Notes: generated by a model not told the origin, from the letters alone. 64,000 bases of DNA from Ctenosaura bakeri (GCA_948474755.1 CAOLHI010000351.1:62001-126000); one strand, 5' to 3'. Positions 1 to 11,374 are shown, counted from the stretch's first letter. Made by a program: numbers and translations.

Positions 1-149
1 ATGGGTTGCACTTCAGAAATACTGGGAAGAATGTATTTGGCAGTAGCATGACAAGCCTAACCAAGAGGGCTTTAAACTAAATTCTTGGGAGCAGGGGTCA
101 GAGACGGTAGCTCAAACACCAGCCCAAAGGCGGGCTCTAAACTCAAGGA

Positions 150-400
150 TGTGAATTCTAGAAAAGAGGCTTAGGGAAAGAATGCAATCCAAAGAAAAAT
201 GAACAGTAAATTAATAGATGAGAACAAACAATGCTGAGCTGAAAGCCAAAGTCAAACCAGTCCAAGGAGTAAAGAATGTTGAAGTTCACACAGTCACAGA
301 GCAGGAATGAAAAGTCAAGGGAGCGTGGATAGGAATTTGCCACAAGCAAAAAGCAAGCCATGCCAACAGACTTAAATAGCAGGGAAAACAGGTGAACAAA
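150..400 (-). mobile_element. LTR-like repeat fragment
   Basis: Read on the minus strand this stretch contains CACCTGTTTTCCCTGCTATTTAAG, split here as an ACCTGTTTTC word followed by a TATTTAAG TATA-like word, then a T/G-rich leader with many CTTTG and TTGACTT words. A clearly related sequence lies at about 12480-12685, with the same order: AATGCTGAGC, CAAGCAAA.AGTAAGCCA, TTAAATAGC, GAAAACAGGTG. The arrangement resembles the promoter/leader part of a reptile LTR retroelement. No second LTR and no coding region are visible, so the class is an inference. The copy lies directly upstream of the CR1 endonuclease relic and ends near 400. Confidence 0.35.
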
Positions 401-420
401 CAAAGATTCAAATATGTATG

Positions 421-1189
421 CATCAGTGCAGGGAATTTGAGAAACAAACAAGATGAGCTTGAAGTCCTAATACAGAAAAGTAAATATGAATGTATAGGCA
501 TAATGGAGACCTGGTGGGACGACTCCCATGATTGAAATGTTACAATTCAAGCATACAACCTACTCCAAAAAATATAGATGAGACAGAAAAGGAGGAGGAG
601 TAGCATTATATGTCAAAGACAAATTCAGCTTTACAGAAATTCATGAGAGTGATCCAAGTGGTCCAGCTGAGACCATGTGGGCAAAAATAAGTGGAGAAAT
701 AAATAAATGCAACACTTTGGTAAGGAGTTTCCTACAGGCCACCAAACAAGGAAGAGGTGGTAGTTGATCTTTTTTAAAAAAACATTATCAGAAATCTCAA
801 AGATGCAAGAATTAGTAGTTATTGGGGACATCAAGATATCTGTTGGGAAACTAACTCTACTAAGTACAAGCCATCCAACAAATTCATTATGTGCCTTGCA
901 GATAATTTTCTAGTTCAAAAGGTAGAGGGGATCAACAAGGAGGATCAAGGGGATCAACAATCCTGGACTTGATCCTAACCAATAGGGAGGCAATGGTCAT
1001 GGAATAAAAATAGTGGGTACTTTAAGGGACAGTGGCCATGAAATGTTAGAATTCACAAGTGTAGGGCAGGGCAAAGAAGAGTGTAGTCAAAGATGGACCT
1101 GGGATTTCAGGAAGGATGATTTTATCAAGCTGAAGGAAATAGCGGGTAGAATCCCTTAGCTAGAGATATGAAAGGTAAAAGATACCAAG
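421..1189 (+). mobile_element. CR1 LINE relic, endonuclease part
   Basis: This is the 5' portion of a decayed CR1-type non-LTR retrotransposon ORF2. Conceptual reading gives pieces typical of the CR1 apurinic endonuclease: NKQDELEVLIQKSKYE, then IGIMETWWDDSHD, then GGGVALYVKDKFSF, then a QELVVIGDI segment, and finally a GRIP segment near 1140-1160. Frameshifts and stops separate them, so there is no functional ORF. The element continues after a DNA transposon (1190-1846) in the reverse-transcriptase part at 1847-2775, and the two halves are one insertion. The family call is strong; exact limits are approximate. Confidence 0.8.
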
Positions 1190-1846
1190 CAGTGGTGTAA
1201 GTTACAGCTCTTGCTGCCCAGGTGCAGTCCTTGAGTTTGCCACCCAGGGATGGTCCCTGAGTTTGCTGCCCCTCTCAGGGGAGGGAGGACCTATCCAAAA
1301 TACCAAATGAAAACTGCTCAATTGGCATTGGGTGATTGGGCTCTGGGCATTTGCACTCAGAGGGGGCACTCTGTATGTGCTCAAAGACATGCCAGCATTC
1401 CTACAGTGGCGAGCACCCTCTGTTTGTCTCTTTCTTTCCCCACCTCCCTTCCTCCTCAGAGGGTCAGCTGGGCTGGGCTGGGCTGATCCCCAGTCTTGGA
1501 GGTGGGGGGGAAGTTGGGTGCCTCTCCCTTCCTCCTTGGGGTCTCTCCTCTCCTCTCCTCCTTTTCTCCCTCCCTCCTTCTCTGCCCGACCCAGAGGTCT
1601 GCCAGTGTCGGCACTACTGCTTTGGCTGGAAACAGGTTTGACTCCAGATTGGGAGGGAGAGAGGGAGGAGAGGGAAGGGGGAAAGGACAGCCCTCTTTCC
1701 CAGGGTGGCATACCCCTCCAGCAGACCTCTCCGGGAGGTTCCAGTTCCTATCTAGTCACTGTACATCTGCCAGCGTGTAGAGGGTGGCCCAGCACTGCCC
1801 CCAAAAACACGCCGCCCAGGGCAACCCCCCCCCCAGTACATTACTG
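1190..1846. mobile_element. Non-autonomous hAT DNA transposon (657 bp), inserted in CR1
   Basis: The element begins CAGTGGTGTAAGTTA and ends CAGTACATTACTG, giving imperfect terminal inverted repeats that start CAGTGGTGTA/CAGTAATGTA. It is flanked by an 8 bp target duplication, ATACCAAG (1182-1189) and ATACCCAG (1847-1854), seven of eight identical; 8 bp is the hAT superfamily signature. The interior is GC-rich and C/T-rich and holds several chance open frames on both strands (up to about 170 codons) with no recognisable transposase. Removing it rejoins the two halves of the CR1 relic. Two shorter relatives lie at 4427-4574 and 22166-22364. Confidence 0.85.
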
Positions 1847-2775
1847 ATACCCAGCAAGGGTAGCTCTTAAAAAAGTACAAACAATCCCATGAAAGAAGGA
1901 AAAATACGAAACATCTTACAAAGCCAATGTTGCTGCACAGCAAACTCAAGGAGCAAATGAAAAGAAGGGGGTGGAAAGAATGTATAAAGAATGGAAGGGA
2001 GGATGACAGCCAAAGTTTGTAGGAAGAGTGTAAGGAAAGCTAAAGCTCAAAATTGGCTGAGGGTGGCTAGGCAAGCAAGGAGTAGCAAAAAGAAGATTTT
2101 CAGATATATTGGAGGCAAGAGAATGACCAAGAAGATAGTGGAGCTGCTGTTCAGTAAGGATAGCAAAATGTTAACACATCACAAGGAAAAGGCAGAATCA
2201 TTCTTTACCTATTTTGTTTCAGTTTTGTCCCAAAAAGAGAACTGTCTGCTTCCATTCAGCAGCAGGAGCTTGCAAGGATCTGCACTGCAAATCAAGACTG
2301 ATGGGGAGTTAGAAATGATCCAGCTAACTTAAATGAGTTTAAATCTGCAGGGCCAAACTGCATCACAGAGTAGTAAAGAAACTTGATGGTGTTATCTCTG
2401 AACAACTGGGCATTTTTGAGAAATCTTGGAGAACAGGTGAGGTGCCAGAGGATTGGGGAGAGGCAAATATTGTCCATATCTTCAAAAAGAGGCAAAAAAA
2501 AAAAATCAGTGAACTACAGAATAGTCAGTTCAACCTCAAAACCAGGAAAAATATTAGAACAGATTATACAGGAGTCTCTCTGCAAGTATCCTGATGGCAA
2601 TGCAGCTATCCATAGGAGCCAGCATTGGTTTGTCAAAAGTAAATCCTGCCAAACAAATCTTGTATCTTTTTTGGATTGGATCACTAGTCTAGCAAGTGGT
2701 GGGAATGCTATTGATGTAATTTATGTGGATTTGAGAAAAGCATTTGATAAGGTCCCCCATGTAGCAAAATAACTT
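1847..2775 (+). mobile_element. CR1 LINE relic, reverse-transcriptase part
   Basis: Continuation of the CR1 ORF2 after the hAT insertion. It reads KEQMKRRGWKECIKNGRE, then the connector KKKIFRYIGGKR.. with KAESFFTYFVSVLSQKE, and then RT fingers/palm: FEKSWRTGEVPEDWGEANIV, KPGKILEQIIQESL, SKSCQTNLVSFLDWIT, and DVIYVDLRKAFDKVPH. The last is RT motif A, with the first catalytic aspartate in YVDLRKAFD. The reading changes frame around 2380-2500 and stops after VPHVAK at 2772; the rest of the RT domain and the 3' UTR are missing, so this copy is truncated as well as mutated. CR1 is preferred over L2 because of the GKILEQ and FDKVPH wording. Confidence 0.88.
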
Positions 2776-2969
2776 GTCATATTTCTGTTATAGCAAAGGA
2801 ATTTTGATTGACTCTTGGATGGAGTGTTTTGCCTATACCTCCAACTGACTAAGTAGTTTGATCCATTTGAATTCTGAGTAAGGAAAAAAGGCTGAATCCT
2901 TTTGTTCAATGCACTCTCCCCTGAGCTGTGAGATAACATCATCAAATTTGACAGAAGTTATCACATCAA

Positions 2970-3405
2970 GGCCATTTCCACACAGGGTTTTTAAAATGGG
3001 GCAGAGCATCCTCCAGGGAGGACATCTACACCTGGGACCGAACTGGGTTGGACCTACTTAACATAGATCCACACCTCAGCCCGCTCCGGAATGACCCCAA
3101 GTGGTCATCCAGCGTGCTTTTGAAAGACCGCTAAAAACAGGTCTTTCAAAAGCACAGAGCGCGCCACTGCGAGCCTGCTCCCTTATGCAGATTCGCAGGC
3201 TTGCCGCAGTGCGAGCCTGCAATCTGCCGGGGGCGGGCTTTAGGCTGGCGAGCATCAGCGGTTGGTTGAGAGTCTCGACCAACCAGAAGCCGCCATTTGG
3301 GACGCCAGAGCACTGCTCTGGAGCGGCGTGGACCAGACTGCGGAGCCAAGAAGTCCGGTAAGTAGCGTCATGGGGCGATTCCCTCACCCCCTTGCGGAAA
3401 CGGCC
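2970..3405 (+). mobile_element. Long Harbinger-like MITE, subfamily A
   Basis: The ends are GGCCATTTCCACACAGGG and TTGCGGAAACGGCC, inverted repeats of the GGCCCTTTTCGCAC type seen at seven other loci. Flanking triplets are CAA and CTA, so the TSD is not clean here. The interior is much richer in G+C and CpG than its surroundings. It contains a hairpin at 3114-3155 (GTGCTTTTGAAAGACC pairing with its complement), a GAAGCCGCCATTTGGG stretch shared with the 29053 copy, and a splice-donor-like GTAAGT at 3358-3363. Short ORFs on both strands overlap it but match nothing I recognise. Orientation is set by the GTAAGT word. Confidence 0.8.
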
Positions 3406-4105
3406 CTAGACAAACACAAAATAATCAAACTGGTCTGCCAAAGTTCATCACTAAGATTAAATCCCTTTAATTGTCAAAGATTATGACCAGAGAAGTCATA
3501 GATGCCTCACAATTCCTCTTGAAATCAAATTTTCTCTGATCCACATTGTCTGCATTGTCTGCAATTTAGAACACATGTTGCCAAATGATTTGTGAAGATT
3601 ATCCAACATTTCTTTGTCTGTGTTACACTCTGCCACAAAAATTAATTCATTATTCTTCAAAAAATTAGAGCATAGTGTGCGCATGTGTCTGTGTATGCTA
3701 TAATTCTCAGCATATACAATAATTTATAGCATACATAATATGCTATAATATAGGAAACTTTCTCTCCTAGGGAACAGCATCTTCTACTCCTGGTTTGTCT
3801 GTTTCAAGGAATTTGAAAACATTTTGGGCTTTTAATACAACTTGGCACCTCTTTTCTTCTTCGCTAGTGATTACAACTAGTCAGTCTCACACATTTCCTA
3901 ACAGTGATCCTGTCATTGGGTAAGAGTATTTTACTAGGTGAGCAATTCAGAAATAAAATCTCTAGCCTAAAAAAAAAGGGGGGGTAGTGGGGTAGTCTAG
4001 CTAGTATGTGTGTTTCAAAGGGTAGAAAAGAGAGGAAATAATGCTATCAAAAATGCATAGAAAGAAATAAAAGACCAAATAATCTCATTAACTGCTCATG
4101 TTTTT
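3406..4105. other. Unique AT-rich non-coding DNA
   Basis: I see no gene or confident repeat here. Around 3690-3750 there is a cluster of TATGCTATAAT / AGCATA words on both strands, a local AT-rich imperfect palindrome. A short purine tract AAAAAAAGGGGGGG lies near 3970. Confidence 0.5.
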
Positions 4106-4318
4106 CTGTGCCTTCAAGTCATTTTCTGATTTCTGGTGACCATAAAGCAACCCTATCATGGGTTTTTCCTAGCAAGATTTGTTCCTGACATGATTTTGTT
4201 CATAAGGGTTTTGCCGTTACCTTCCTCTGAGGCTGAGAGAGTGTGACTTGCTCAAGGTTGTTCAGTGGGTTTCCATGGCTGCGAGGGAGTGCGAATTCTA
4301 GTTCTCCAGAGAATACTG
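4106..4318 (-). mobile_element. tRNA-derived SINE, 5'-truncated
   Basis: Reading the minus strand from 4318: a GGAGAACTAGAATTCGCACT segment (B-box region of the tRNA-like head), CCATGGAAACCCACTG, then a body with CAAGTCACACTCTCTCAGCC and CCATGATAGGGTTGC, and the 3' part AATGACTTGAAGGCAC. This is the same SINE as at 22036-22450, 32275-32457 and 56920-57113. The A-box portion is missing and the A-rich tail is decayed. Confidence 0.85.
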
Positions 4319-4426
4319 CAGAGAAATATTCACTTTCTCCCATGTTGAGGAGTCTGCCACAGAAATTATTTCGTTTGACAGGCAAGGACAAAATAACTGA
4401 GGATTTGCATCTCTAAGAATAACATG

Positions 4427-4574
4427 CAGCGGCGGAACTTGGCATGCGTGGAGGAGTGGGTGGGAGGGACGTGGTTGTGGCACCCAGGGGCATAGCTACA
4501 AGCCGGGACCCCTCAAAAACAGTGCCACCAGGGGCAAACTGCCCCCATCACCCTCTCCTGTTCCTGCAGGACTG
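4427..4574. mobile_element. Non-autonomous hAT element (148 bp)
   Basis: The element starts CAGCGGCGGAACTTGGC and ends GTTCCTGCAGGACTG. A perfect 8 bp target duplication, ATAACATG, flanks it at 4419-4426 and 4575-4582. The interior holds the words GGGGCATAGCTAC, CAAAAACAGTGCC and GGGCAAACTGCCCCC, shared with the 22166-22364 copy (CCCCAAAAATATTGC, GGTGAACCGCCCTCC). It has no coding capacity and is the shortest family member here. Confidence 0.88.
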
Positions 4575-4650
4575 ATAACATGCAAACTACCAATTAGCAA
4601 CAGACATCACACTAGTGCTTTAGGACTGGTGTCTGAGATGTATTTGGGGA

Positions 4651-4679
4651 GATATATATATATTTGTGTGTGTGTATAT
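4651..4679. repeat. (TA)n(TG)n microsatellite
   Basis: A run of TATATATATATA followed by TTGTGTGTGTGTATATC; a compound dinucleotide repeat. Confidence 0.9.
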
Positions 4680-5320
4680 CTGTAGAATGGGGAATCTGAA
4701 ACTCAATTGAAATTCACTGCCACTGCAGCCTTATAAATAGGTAGACAAGTTTGAAAAAAATGTTCAGTACTTATTCATGCATGTGTTGGACACTATAATC
4801 TCACAAGCAAATCTCAAATGTATCATACAAAAGTGTGTCAAAATAAATTAGTGGAATAGCATAACAGGCTTGTGAGATTTGGCTTGTATTCATCCAGTAT
4901 GCCAGGTGGGAAATTATTTTTACAAAGATCTAGTGAAGAACAACTCAGTCTTCTGAGATTTGGACTAAACACAGAAAACAAGTTTTGCATCACAATTTCA
5001 TAAAGCAGAATGAAAGAATATTGCCATGTAAAACATGAATTTCTCTATACTTGAATGCATAATATAGTACTATTTTTTTAAAAAAAAAATATTTACATGT
5101 CTTAGAGAGCAGAAAAAATATACTGGAGTATTAAAACAAGCCTGACTAATTTGTAATCCACCAAAAACAGTTGCATAGGGAACTGTATGGAATTTTAATT
5201 CTACCACTATTGTAATTTAGAACAAATCTGGTTTTAGTACTAAAAGGACTTTTAAATGTTTAACTACTGCTACTCAGCTAGCTTTTAAAGATGATGTTTA
5301 ATACACCTTTGAATTTTTCT

Positions 5321-5373
5321 TGTGATGTGTGTGTGTATGTGTGTGAAAGAGAGAAAGAGAGAGAGAGAGAGAG
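5321..5373. repeat. (TG)n(GA)n compound microsatellite
   Basis: TGTGATGTGTGTGTGTATGTG passes into GAAAGAGAGAAAGAGAGAGAG and ends GAGAGG. Confidence 0.92.
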
Positions 5374-7859
5374 GTTCAGGGAGGAGAGGTGTTATGTGAC
5401 ACAACAACTAATTTTAAATTAAAGGTACATTCGGGCAAATGTTTTCTATTCACATTACAGATGCTGTAAACTTTCATAGGTAAAAATGTTCCTGTTCATT
5501 ATCAAAAGCACAAGAGACTGAAAATTATCTGATCATGGGAATTTATGCAGTTCAAATAATGAAGTGGAATTTGTCTTCCTATTCCAAGTCAGCATATCTG
5601 GTTTCAGACAAGATTTCTAACTTCTTCTGCTTTCTGCTCCTCCTTCAAGAAATGATAGTATGCATTGTATAATAGCCTCATCTGGTCCAATACCCAGGAC
5701 AGTTTCAGCAGATTTATGATAATATAGGAGCTGATGGTGCCATTGTTCTGCTTCTTCATCTTTCAGCTCCTCGATTATACTAAGGCAGGCTGGAAATTAG
5801 TTTCTCACAAGAGTGATCAGTCTCCCAAAGACATGAGCACTATATAATTAAAAGAAATTAGATTCAACACTACCTAACCAAATTAATATTTGTTATGGAA
5901 AAGCAGCCCCCATTGTAAGGTTGCTGTTTTGCATTCTAAGTAAAATACATCATATTTATCTTAACGGGATGCAGGCAGGGGGGATTTCTACTGGAGTTTA
6001 CTCAGAACTTTTAAAAGGATTAGGAGGCTGAAGTAATGTAAACCCAAACTCAAATCAATGTTCTGAAAAGAATGGGAGATATGAATATCCCATTATGACC
6101 TTTCTCTGACAAACTGTATCAGAGCAAAGGTAAATTTAATTCTAACAATATTTTATATTTTGAATAAATATGCCAGAACCAATCTTAATTCCCCTTTACA
6201 AATGCCAAATACAGGTTTAATGTTCTCTCTTCTTTTGTTCTGTGTATTAAAATACATTCACCCAAAGGCAAGCTCTAGGAAGGCCATTAAGAGTAAATCT
6301 AATTTAAGTCAGTAGGAGTAGATTTAGCCCCATAGCCCATTACATTGCTAAGGCCAGCCTAGGCTGTGAGGGAATGGAGAAATAATAAGTGTGTGAGTGA
6401 CTTTGAGAACCTGCAGCACACCTTTCTAAAACTAATAAATGTTTTCTATAGCTCTAAGACTGTAGTCCTATGTAAACCTAACTTGGACTATGAGCATTTC
6501 AGCAGATGGAAGCAAAATTCCACTTGTAAAGTGTAAAATATAAAGGCTGTCCTGAACAGTTTGACCTCAAAAATTGAGCTGCATTCTGGGAGGGTCACAA
6601 TTTGAACACACATGGTGATCATTTCCTTCTTGGTAAGGGGAGGATCTGGTCCATAGAACTCCATCCTGGTGATCAGGCTTTGGAGAGTAGCAGAGATTGA
6701 CTCTAGCACCCTGGAAAATAGGAGACCAGTTACCCTGGCTATGCTATCTGAGATCCCTCAGTCTCCTAAGAGCAATGCCATATTCTGTTGCTGCCACCTC
6801 ATCTTCTAGGGTATGAACCTTCAGCATATTTCTCAAGTGATTTGTTAAATGTCACCTACACTCTGGGTAAGCTGCCTGATCTGTCCCCTTAAAAATAATG
6901 TAGCCCACTAGCCAAGTGTAAAGAGTGGTCTACCTTCTTTCCCCCTTTTTTATCCTTCCTGCCAAGACTGCCTTTCCTGCCCTCATCCACCTCTGGATTT
7001 AACAGCAGAAATACATCTACAAATTGCCTCTTGAGAATCTTGTGACTTAAGGGTATGCAAAGTGGACCTTTGTTGTCCTGATATGTGGACACTGTTGGGG
7101 TGGAACTTGACTCTATGTTTTCTTCCCATTTTCTTTTGGGGTCTTGTTCAGTCCGCCCCTTTTTTGCCCTCTTTTTTAGGGCCCAGGCTTGTAGGCCCAA
7201 TACACAAGCCCCCACCTCCCAATAATCCACCTCCCCAGTGTCTGATTTTTTGCTAGAATACTTACTTGTTGTTCCCTCTCTCTCTTATTCCTCCACCCTC
7301 TGTGCCAAGCCTGATTGGCCAGTTTTGCTGCTGCTGCTAAACTGCACCAAACCACAGCAATCCCTGAGAAGGAAGAGAGCCACATTAGCATGGCCCAACA
7401 TAACACTGCGCTTCTACTTCCCCTTCCTTCCACAGATGGCAATTTGGGCTCCCTTGTAAGTCACAGGCCATTTCTTCAGTAGCTTGAAAAGGAATTTAGG
7501 TATGGAAATCAGAACTTCAGTTGTCAACCATATCTAAAATGATATCATGCAAACAAGCAAAACTTTCTTGGACTGCATTTTCATTAATTCATCACACAGC
7601 AGTGAAATCTATTTACGTTGCATCCATAAAAATATTCTGATACAATTAAATGGCTCCTCTAGATGACCTGTGCTTAGCTGAACATATATGTAGAATGTAA
7701 AGGCATGTTTTATGGTGAGCTAAGCAATGCTAAAACAAAACAGAGGTCATACAAAGTTACATCCACTGGATCTGTATTGATTATAGCTCTCAAGTCAAAG
7801 CAGATCCAAACAATGTTATCTGCACAGCACCAAGTAAGTTGTTCATAATGGGCTGTCAA

Positions 7860-9545
7860 ATGTTCTGGATTCTTTTCTCATGGACTAGCATGTAAAGGTC
7901 CCCTAGTCACTCGAAACAGCTCTACTGGCTGGCTTCTTGCAGACACTCTGGAGGCAGACAAGATTATTTTTCCTGCCCTCATTGTTGCACAGTAAACAAT
8001 AACAGAGTCTCTAGCCTGTGTTTGATAGACCCCATTTGAGTTTTCTACCAGTGTTGCTCTTGTTCCCTTCTCACTTATTTCACCATAGCCAGCTCCCCTG
8101 GAAGACAGGGGGCATTCAGGAGCAATCATGCGCATCATCCTGTCCACTTCCCATGAGGTCAACCAGAGCTTCAACAGAATCAGCTATCAGGGTATCAGAA
8201 AACTCCCCAAGAGTCACCAGTAACCCATCTGGATCCATAAGCCTTCTGGAGCAGACCATTTTAATTGATCCCCACCCCTGCAGAGGTTTGGAGTCCAGTC
8301 AAGTATAAACTTCACCAGCTAGTGATCCATCCATGAAAATGGAACTATAGATACTTCCTCAACTCCCAGATCACTATCAACACATCCAGCAAAGATAATG
8401 AGGTCTATGGTGTGCTCAGCAGCATGATTGGGGCCAGATGTCACTTGGGATAGCCCTGTAGTTGTCATGGTGGGCATCAAGTCCCGATCCACTCCCAACA
8501 GTCGAAGTCACACAACACCAAGAGGAGAGGACACCAACCACAACTGTGAGACCACCCTGGCTAGCACATGAAGAAGGACTGTTATGCAGTGGGGTGGATG
8601 GTATATTCAATAGCTATTTTGCCCCAGGCATATTCCTTTAGATATATGTCCTCAAGCCCTTCATACTGTAGGACAGGCCACCTAGTAAGGGAAATGGAAT
8701 CCTGATAGACCACTGCAATGCCATCTCCCTGTCCACATGTCTTGCTTACTGTTGCATAGAAAAGCCTAGTGGACAAAATTGAATGAGATTAATCCACCTA
8801 CTCTCTCCCATCAATTATCTGTGATACATGCCAGGTCACCATGATTATCCAGGATTAAGTCCTCAAGGGCAGTTGTTTTACCATTCATTGACCTGGTGTT
8901 CACTAGTAGCATTTTCAATCCAGGGGTACTGTTGCTAAGGCTATCCAGATTATCTGAACTAGGAGAAAGTTTAGAGGTGATGAGCACCCTGTTGTTATTA
9001 TTTCTTTTCCTCCTGAAGTGTAATAACCTCCCCTTTCCATATCTCCCTCTACCTGATACAATTGTTACAGCTGCTCCCTGGAATTTATCACCTCCTGTCC
9101 TCATCCATAGATCCAGACAGACTTCAAGACTGCAGAAAGTGCTGAAATGTCAGGATTTACAAGATTGCATTGCTCTTCCTGCCTGTTACTCCATTTGTCC
9201 TCTTCCCTACACTCTCTCTTTGATTTTGTCTCCCCTTGTAAACAATAAGAAGAGGAGGTCCGGAAAACAAAAGTGGACTGCATGAAATTACACCAAGGGC
9301 TCTTGAGCTGAAGATGCCTCATTCCTGTTTTATAGCATTACAGTCAGATGCAATTGTGGGACATGGATTTTCTCATGCCAACAAGGTTCAGTGGATCTGT
9401 TACAAATGGGACAGTCTATCGGCTACATGCTTCCTCTCTTTGCAGCTGTTCTACATTGTACAGGAGCTACCCAGCGGCTGGGTCCTGTTTCTGAAAAAGA
9501 TTTGGTTCTGCAAGAGCCCATGTACTACCCAGAAGGGTCATAAAA
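7860..9545 (-). mobile_element. L2 LINE relic, ORF2 endonuclease to start of RT
   Basis: On the minus strand the reading starts near 9300 and gives typical L2 endonuclease wording: NTRSMNGKTTALEDLILDN and LACITDN (8811-8905), then GDGIAVVYQDSISLTRWPVL and YEGLEDIYLK (8600-8720). Next come a LVLCDFD motif (about 8500, corresponding to the family's LVLGDFN) and a linker ending SARSQPVELFRVTRGPL at 7880-7930. Stops and frameshifts separate the pieces, so it is dead. The catalytic RT region is missing and the copy ends near 7860. The 5' limit is uncertain; minus-strand sequence compatible with the upstream ORF2 part continues to about 9545, next to a Harbinger-like element. Confidence 0.75.
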
Positions 9546-9549
9546 CTAA

Positions 9550-9970
9550 GGCCCTTTTCGCACCTTACCTTTTCCCGGTGCTGGGCTGCTCAGCTCGCAC
9601 ATGAAGGCTTGGAAGGAATGCTGTCGCATGCCTCCTGCTTTGGCTCTGCAGCTCCTTCCTCGTCGCGTGAATGCCCTGCCTCTTCTGTTCGCAGTGCAGC
9701 CTGGGAACTCGCAGGCTGCACTGAGGAAAGGACGCGTGACCGACCTGGCTCCCGAGGCTCCACACGCCAGGTAAGTGTGTGCAGGGCCCCGGATCGATGC
9801 GTGACTGTGCAGTATTTTCGACTTTAAGCTGAAAATTAAAAAATGCATGGGCAGTCCACATTAGGATCTTGAGCATCGAGTAAATGTGAGTGCATCATGT
9901 GGACTGCTCCTCACATTTACACGACACTCAAGGGGCCCTTTCGCTTTAGAAATGCCATGTGAAAAGGTCT
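9550..9970 (+). mobile_element. Long Harbinger-like MITE, subfamily B (421 bp)
   Basis: The element starts GGCCCTTTTCGCACCTTACC and ends GCCATGTGAAAAGGTCT. It is flanked by TAA at 9547-9549 and 9971-9973, matching the 3 bp TWA target of PIF/Harbinger transposons. The interior carries CACGCCAG followed by GTAAGT at 9771-9776, a small palindrome at about 9812-9838 (TTTTCGACTTTAAGCTGAAAA), and a longer stem-loop at 9868-9932. A plus-strand frame (9609-9827, starting MEGMLSHASCFGSAA) and a longer minus-strand frame (9565-9876) are both partly kept in the 47234 copy. They may only reflect shared GC-rich DNA. No transposase is present. Confidence 0.87.
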
Positions 9971-10000
9971 TAAGAGTAGAGTCATCGTCTCCTTGGTACT

Positions 10001-10180
10001 GATTGATTGATTGATTGATTGATTGTATTTATACCCTGCCTTTCACCCAGAATGGGATCCACCAGCCATCTTGCTCTCATACCATCACATAATGAGAACT
10101 GACATTTCCTTTCATGAACAAGACTTGAATCTCTAAGCCAAATCGCACTGCAGCACTTCAGCCACCTAGCTTTTCCATTC
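10001..10180. repeat. (GATT)n with adjacent dispersed-repeat fragment
   Basis: Six GATT units (10001-10025) are followed by GTATTTATACCCTGCCTTTC and a short region. The words TATTTATACC(C)CTGCC also occur at 14625, 25930 and 60235. They appear to be the end of a dispersed repeat common in squamates whose class I cannot name. The microsatellite probably grew from the tail of that repeat. Confidence 0.5.
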
Positions 10181-11299
10181 TTCTTAGAAGGTACACTATA
10201 GATAGCTGCTCTTCTAGTAAGAATGTTTGCAGGTGCTATCTATAACTAATATTTCTAGGCCTGAACGAGGTTGTAAGCTGATGAATGAGACACCATAGCA
10301 CTGGTCCCATGTATAGACAGGAGAAGTGAAATGATGAATCAAAAGCCTTTATCCTTGTTCTTTGTGATAGACTGAATAGCTTTAGAGAGATATACCCTTT
10401 TTTTCAATCCTCAAAAGCAGAATCTTGCACAGATCTAATTTCTCACTTGACATTTTAAAAAAGGGGAGGGGGCTGACATGGTTTCCCTGCCACCTTATAA
10501 GAAGAAGAAGAAGAAAGATCTAAGGAAGAATTTATGATATGTCAGGCTTTATTTTAATGCATTCAAAACTGTAACACTGCATGCAAAAAACTGAATATAT
10601 ATTATTTAGAAAAACTCCATCAATCACAGAAATGAGCAGCATGTAGGTCCAGGTCAATACCATACAGCCCATTAAACAGAAGAAAGAAAAGCAAGTTTTC
10701 CTATGCTGAGTATGATGGATGGAAGGAACGAATAATAATATATGTCTATAGTTTCAGTTTGCCAATATTAGAATGAAAAATTATCAATCATTAATTCATC
10801 AAAGAATGTTAACTTTGCCATTCTTGACTATTACTTGCCTTCTGCATTAACATAAATTGGAGAAGGTTGTGTGAGGTGTTTTTTTTTAAAAGAATGAAGT
10901 CACTTTAATGGTTGAGTCTAATGGACCCTCTTAGCAGAAATGTTATATCAGAAAGCATTCTGCTTGTCAGTAAGCTTACATATTAAAAAAGAGTATTTCA
11001 AACTAGGTGAGGAAAGTAGTTAAGAACACAAGGATAGTTACAAAAGCTATAAGCAGGTATATTCATTGTAGTGGATTCAGTAGTCATTTAGTCACAGTGG
11101 CATTAGCACTGGATCCATTGTTCATAATAAATCCGTTAGTAACACTTCTATGGCTCGATCTTACAAGATTTCATATTGGCTATTTGGTGAGTTTGATTCC
11201 CAGATTTGGAATAAAGATTCCATTTTATGAGCTATTGTGTTTGTGGAGATAAGTATAATATTATATAGTAAATAAAATGAGTGCCCAGCTTGTTGGGGG
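10181..11299. other. Unique AT-rich non-coding DNA
   Basis: No gene or confident repeat. A short (GAA)n run lies at 10499-10515. The open frames here (for example 11007-11252) are short and have no recognisable domain. Confidence 0.5.
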
Positions 11300-11374
11300 C
11301 ATGTATAGAAATACATGCTATTTGTAAGTTGTTCGCCACCTCGATCCATATGGAGAGGCGGGATACAAATAATA

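Larger units (their letters stand above)
4583..7859. other. Mostly unique AT-rich DNA
   Basis: No gene is supported. Simple repeats lie at 4651-4679 and 5321-5373. A 73-codon minus-strand frame at 6488-6709 follows an acceptor-like TCCTATTTTCCAG; it is discussed as a finding because the evidence is too weak to call an exon. Between about 6930 and 7300 the plus strand is C/T-rich. A (CTG)4 run lies near 7328. The antisense L2 starts at about 7860. Confidence 0.5.

Noticed and set aside
1202..1847. Long overlapping frames (up to 171 codons) on both strands
   Set aside because: They lie wholly inside a hAT element with shown ends and target duplication, are low-complexity (Pro/Ser/Gly-rich), and match no domain.
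2383..2772. Active reverse transcriptase gene
   Set aside because: It stops right after motif A; the YADD motif, the C-terminus and the 3' UTR are missing.
10001..10025. CRISPR-like short repeats
   Set aside because: Simple tetranucleotide repeats without spacers, in a vertebrate genome.
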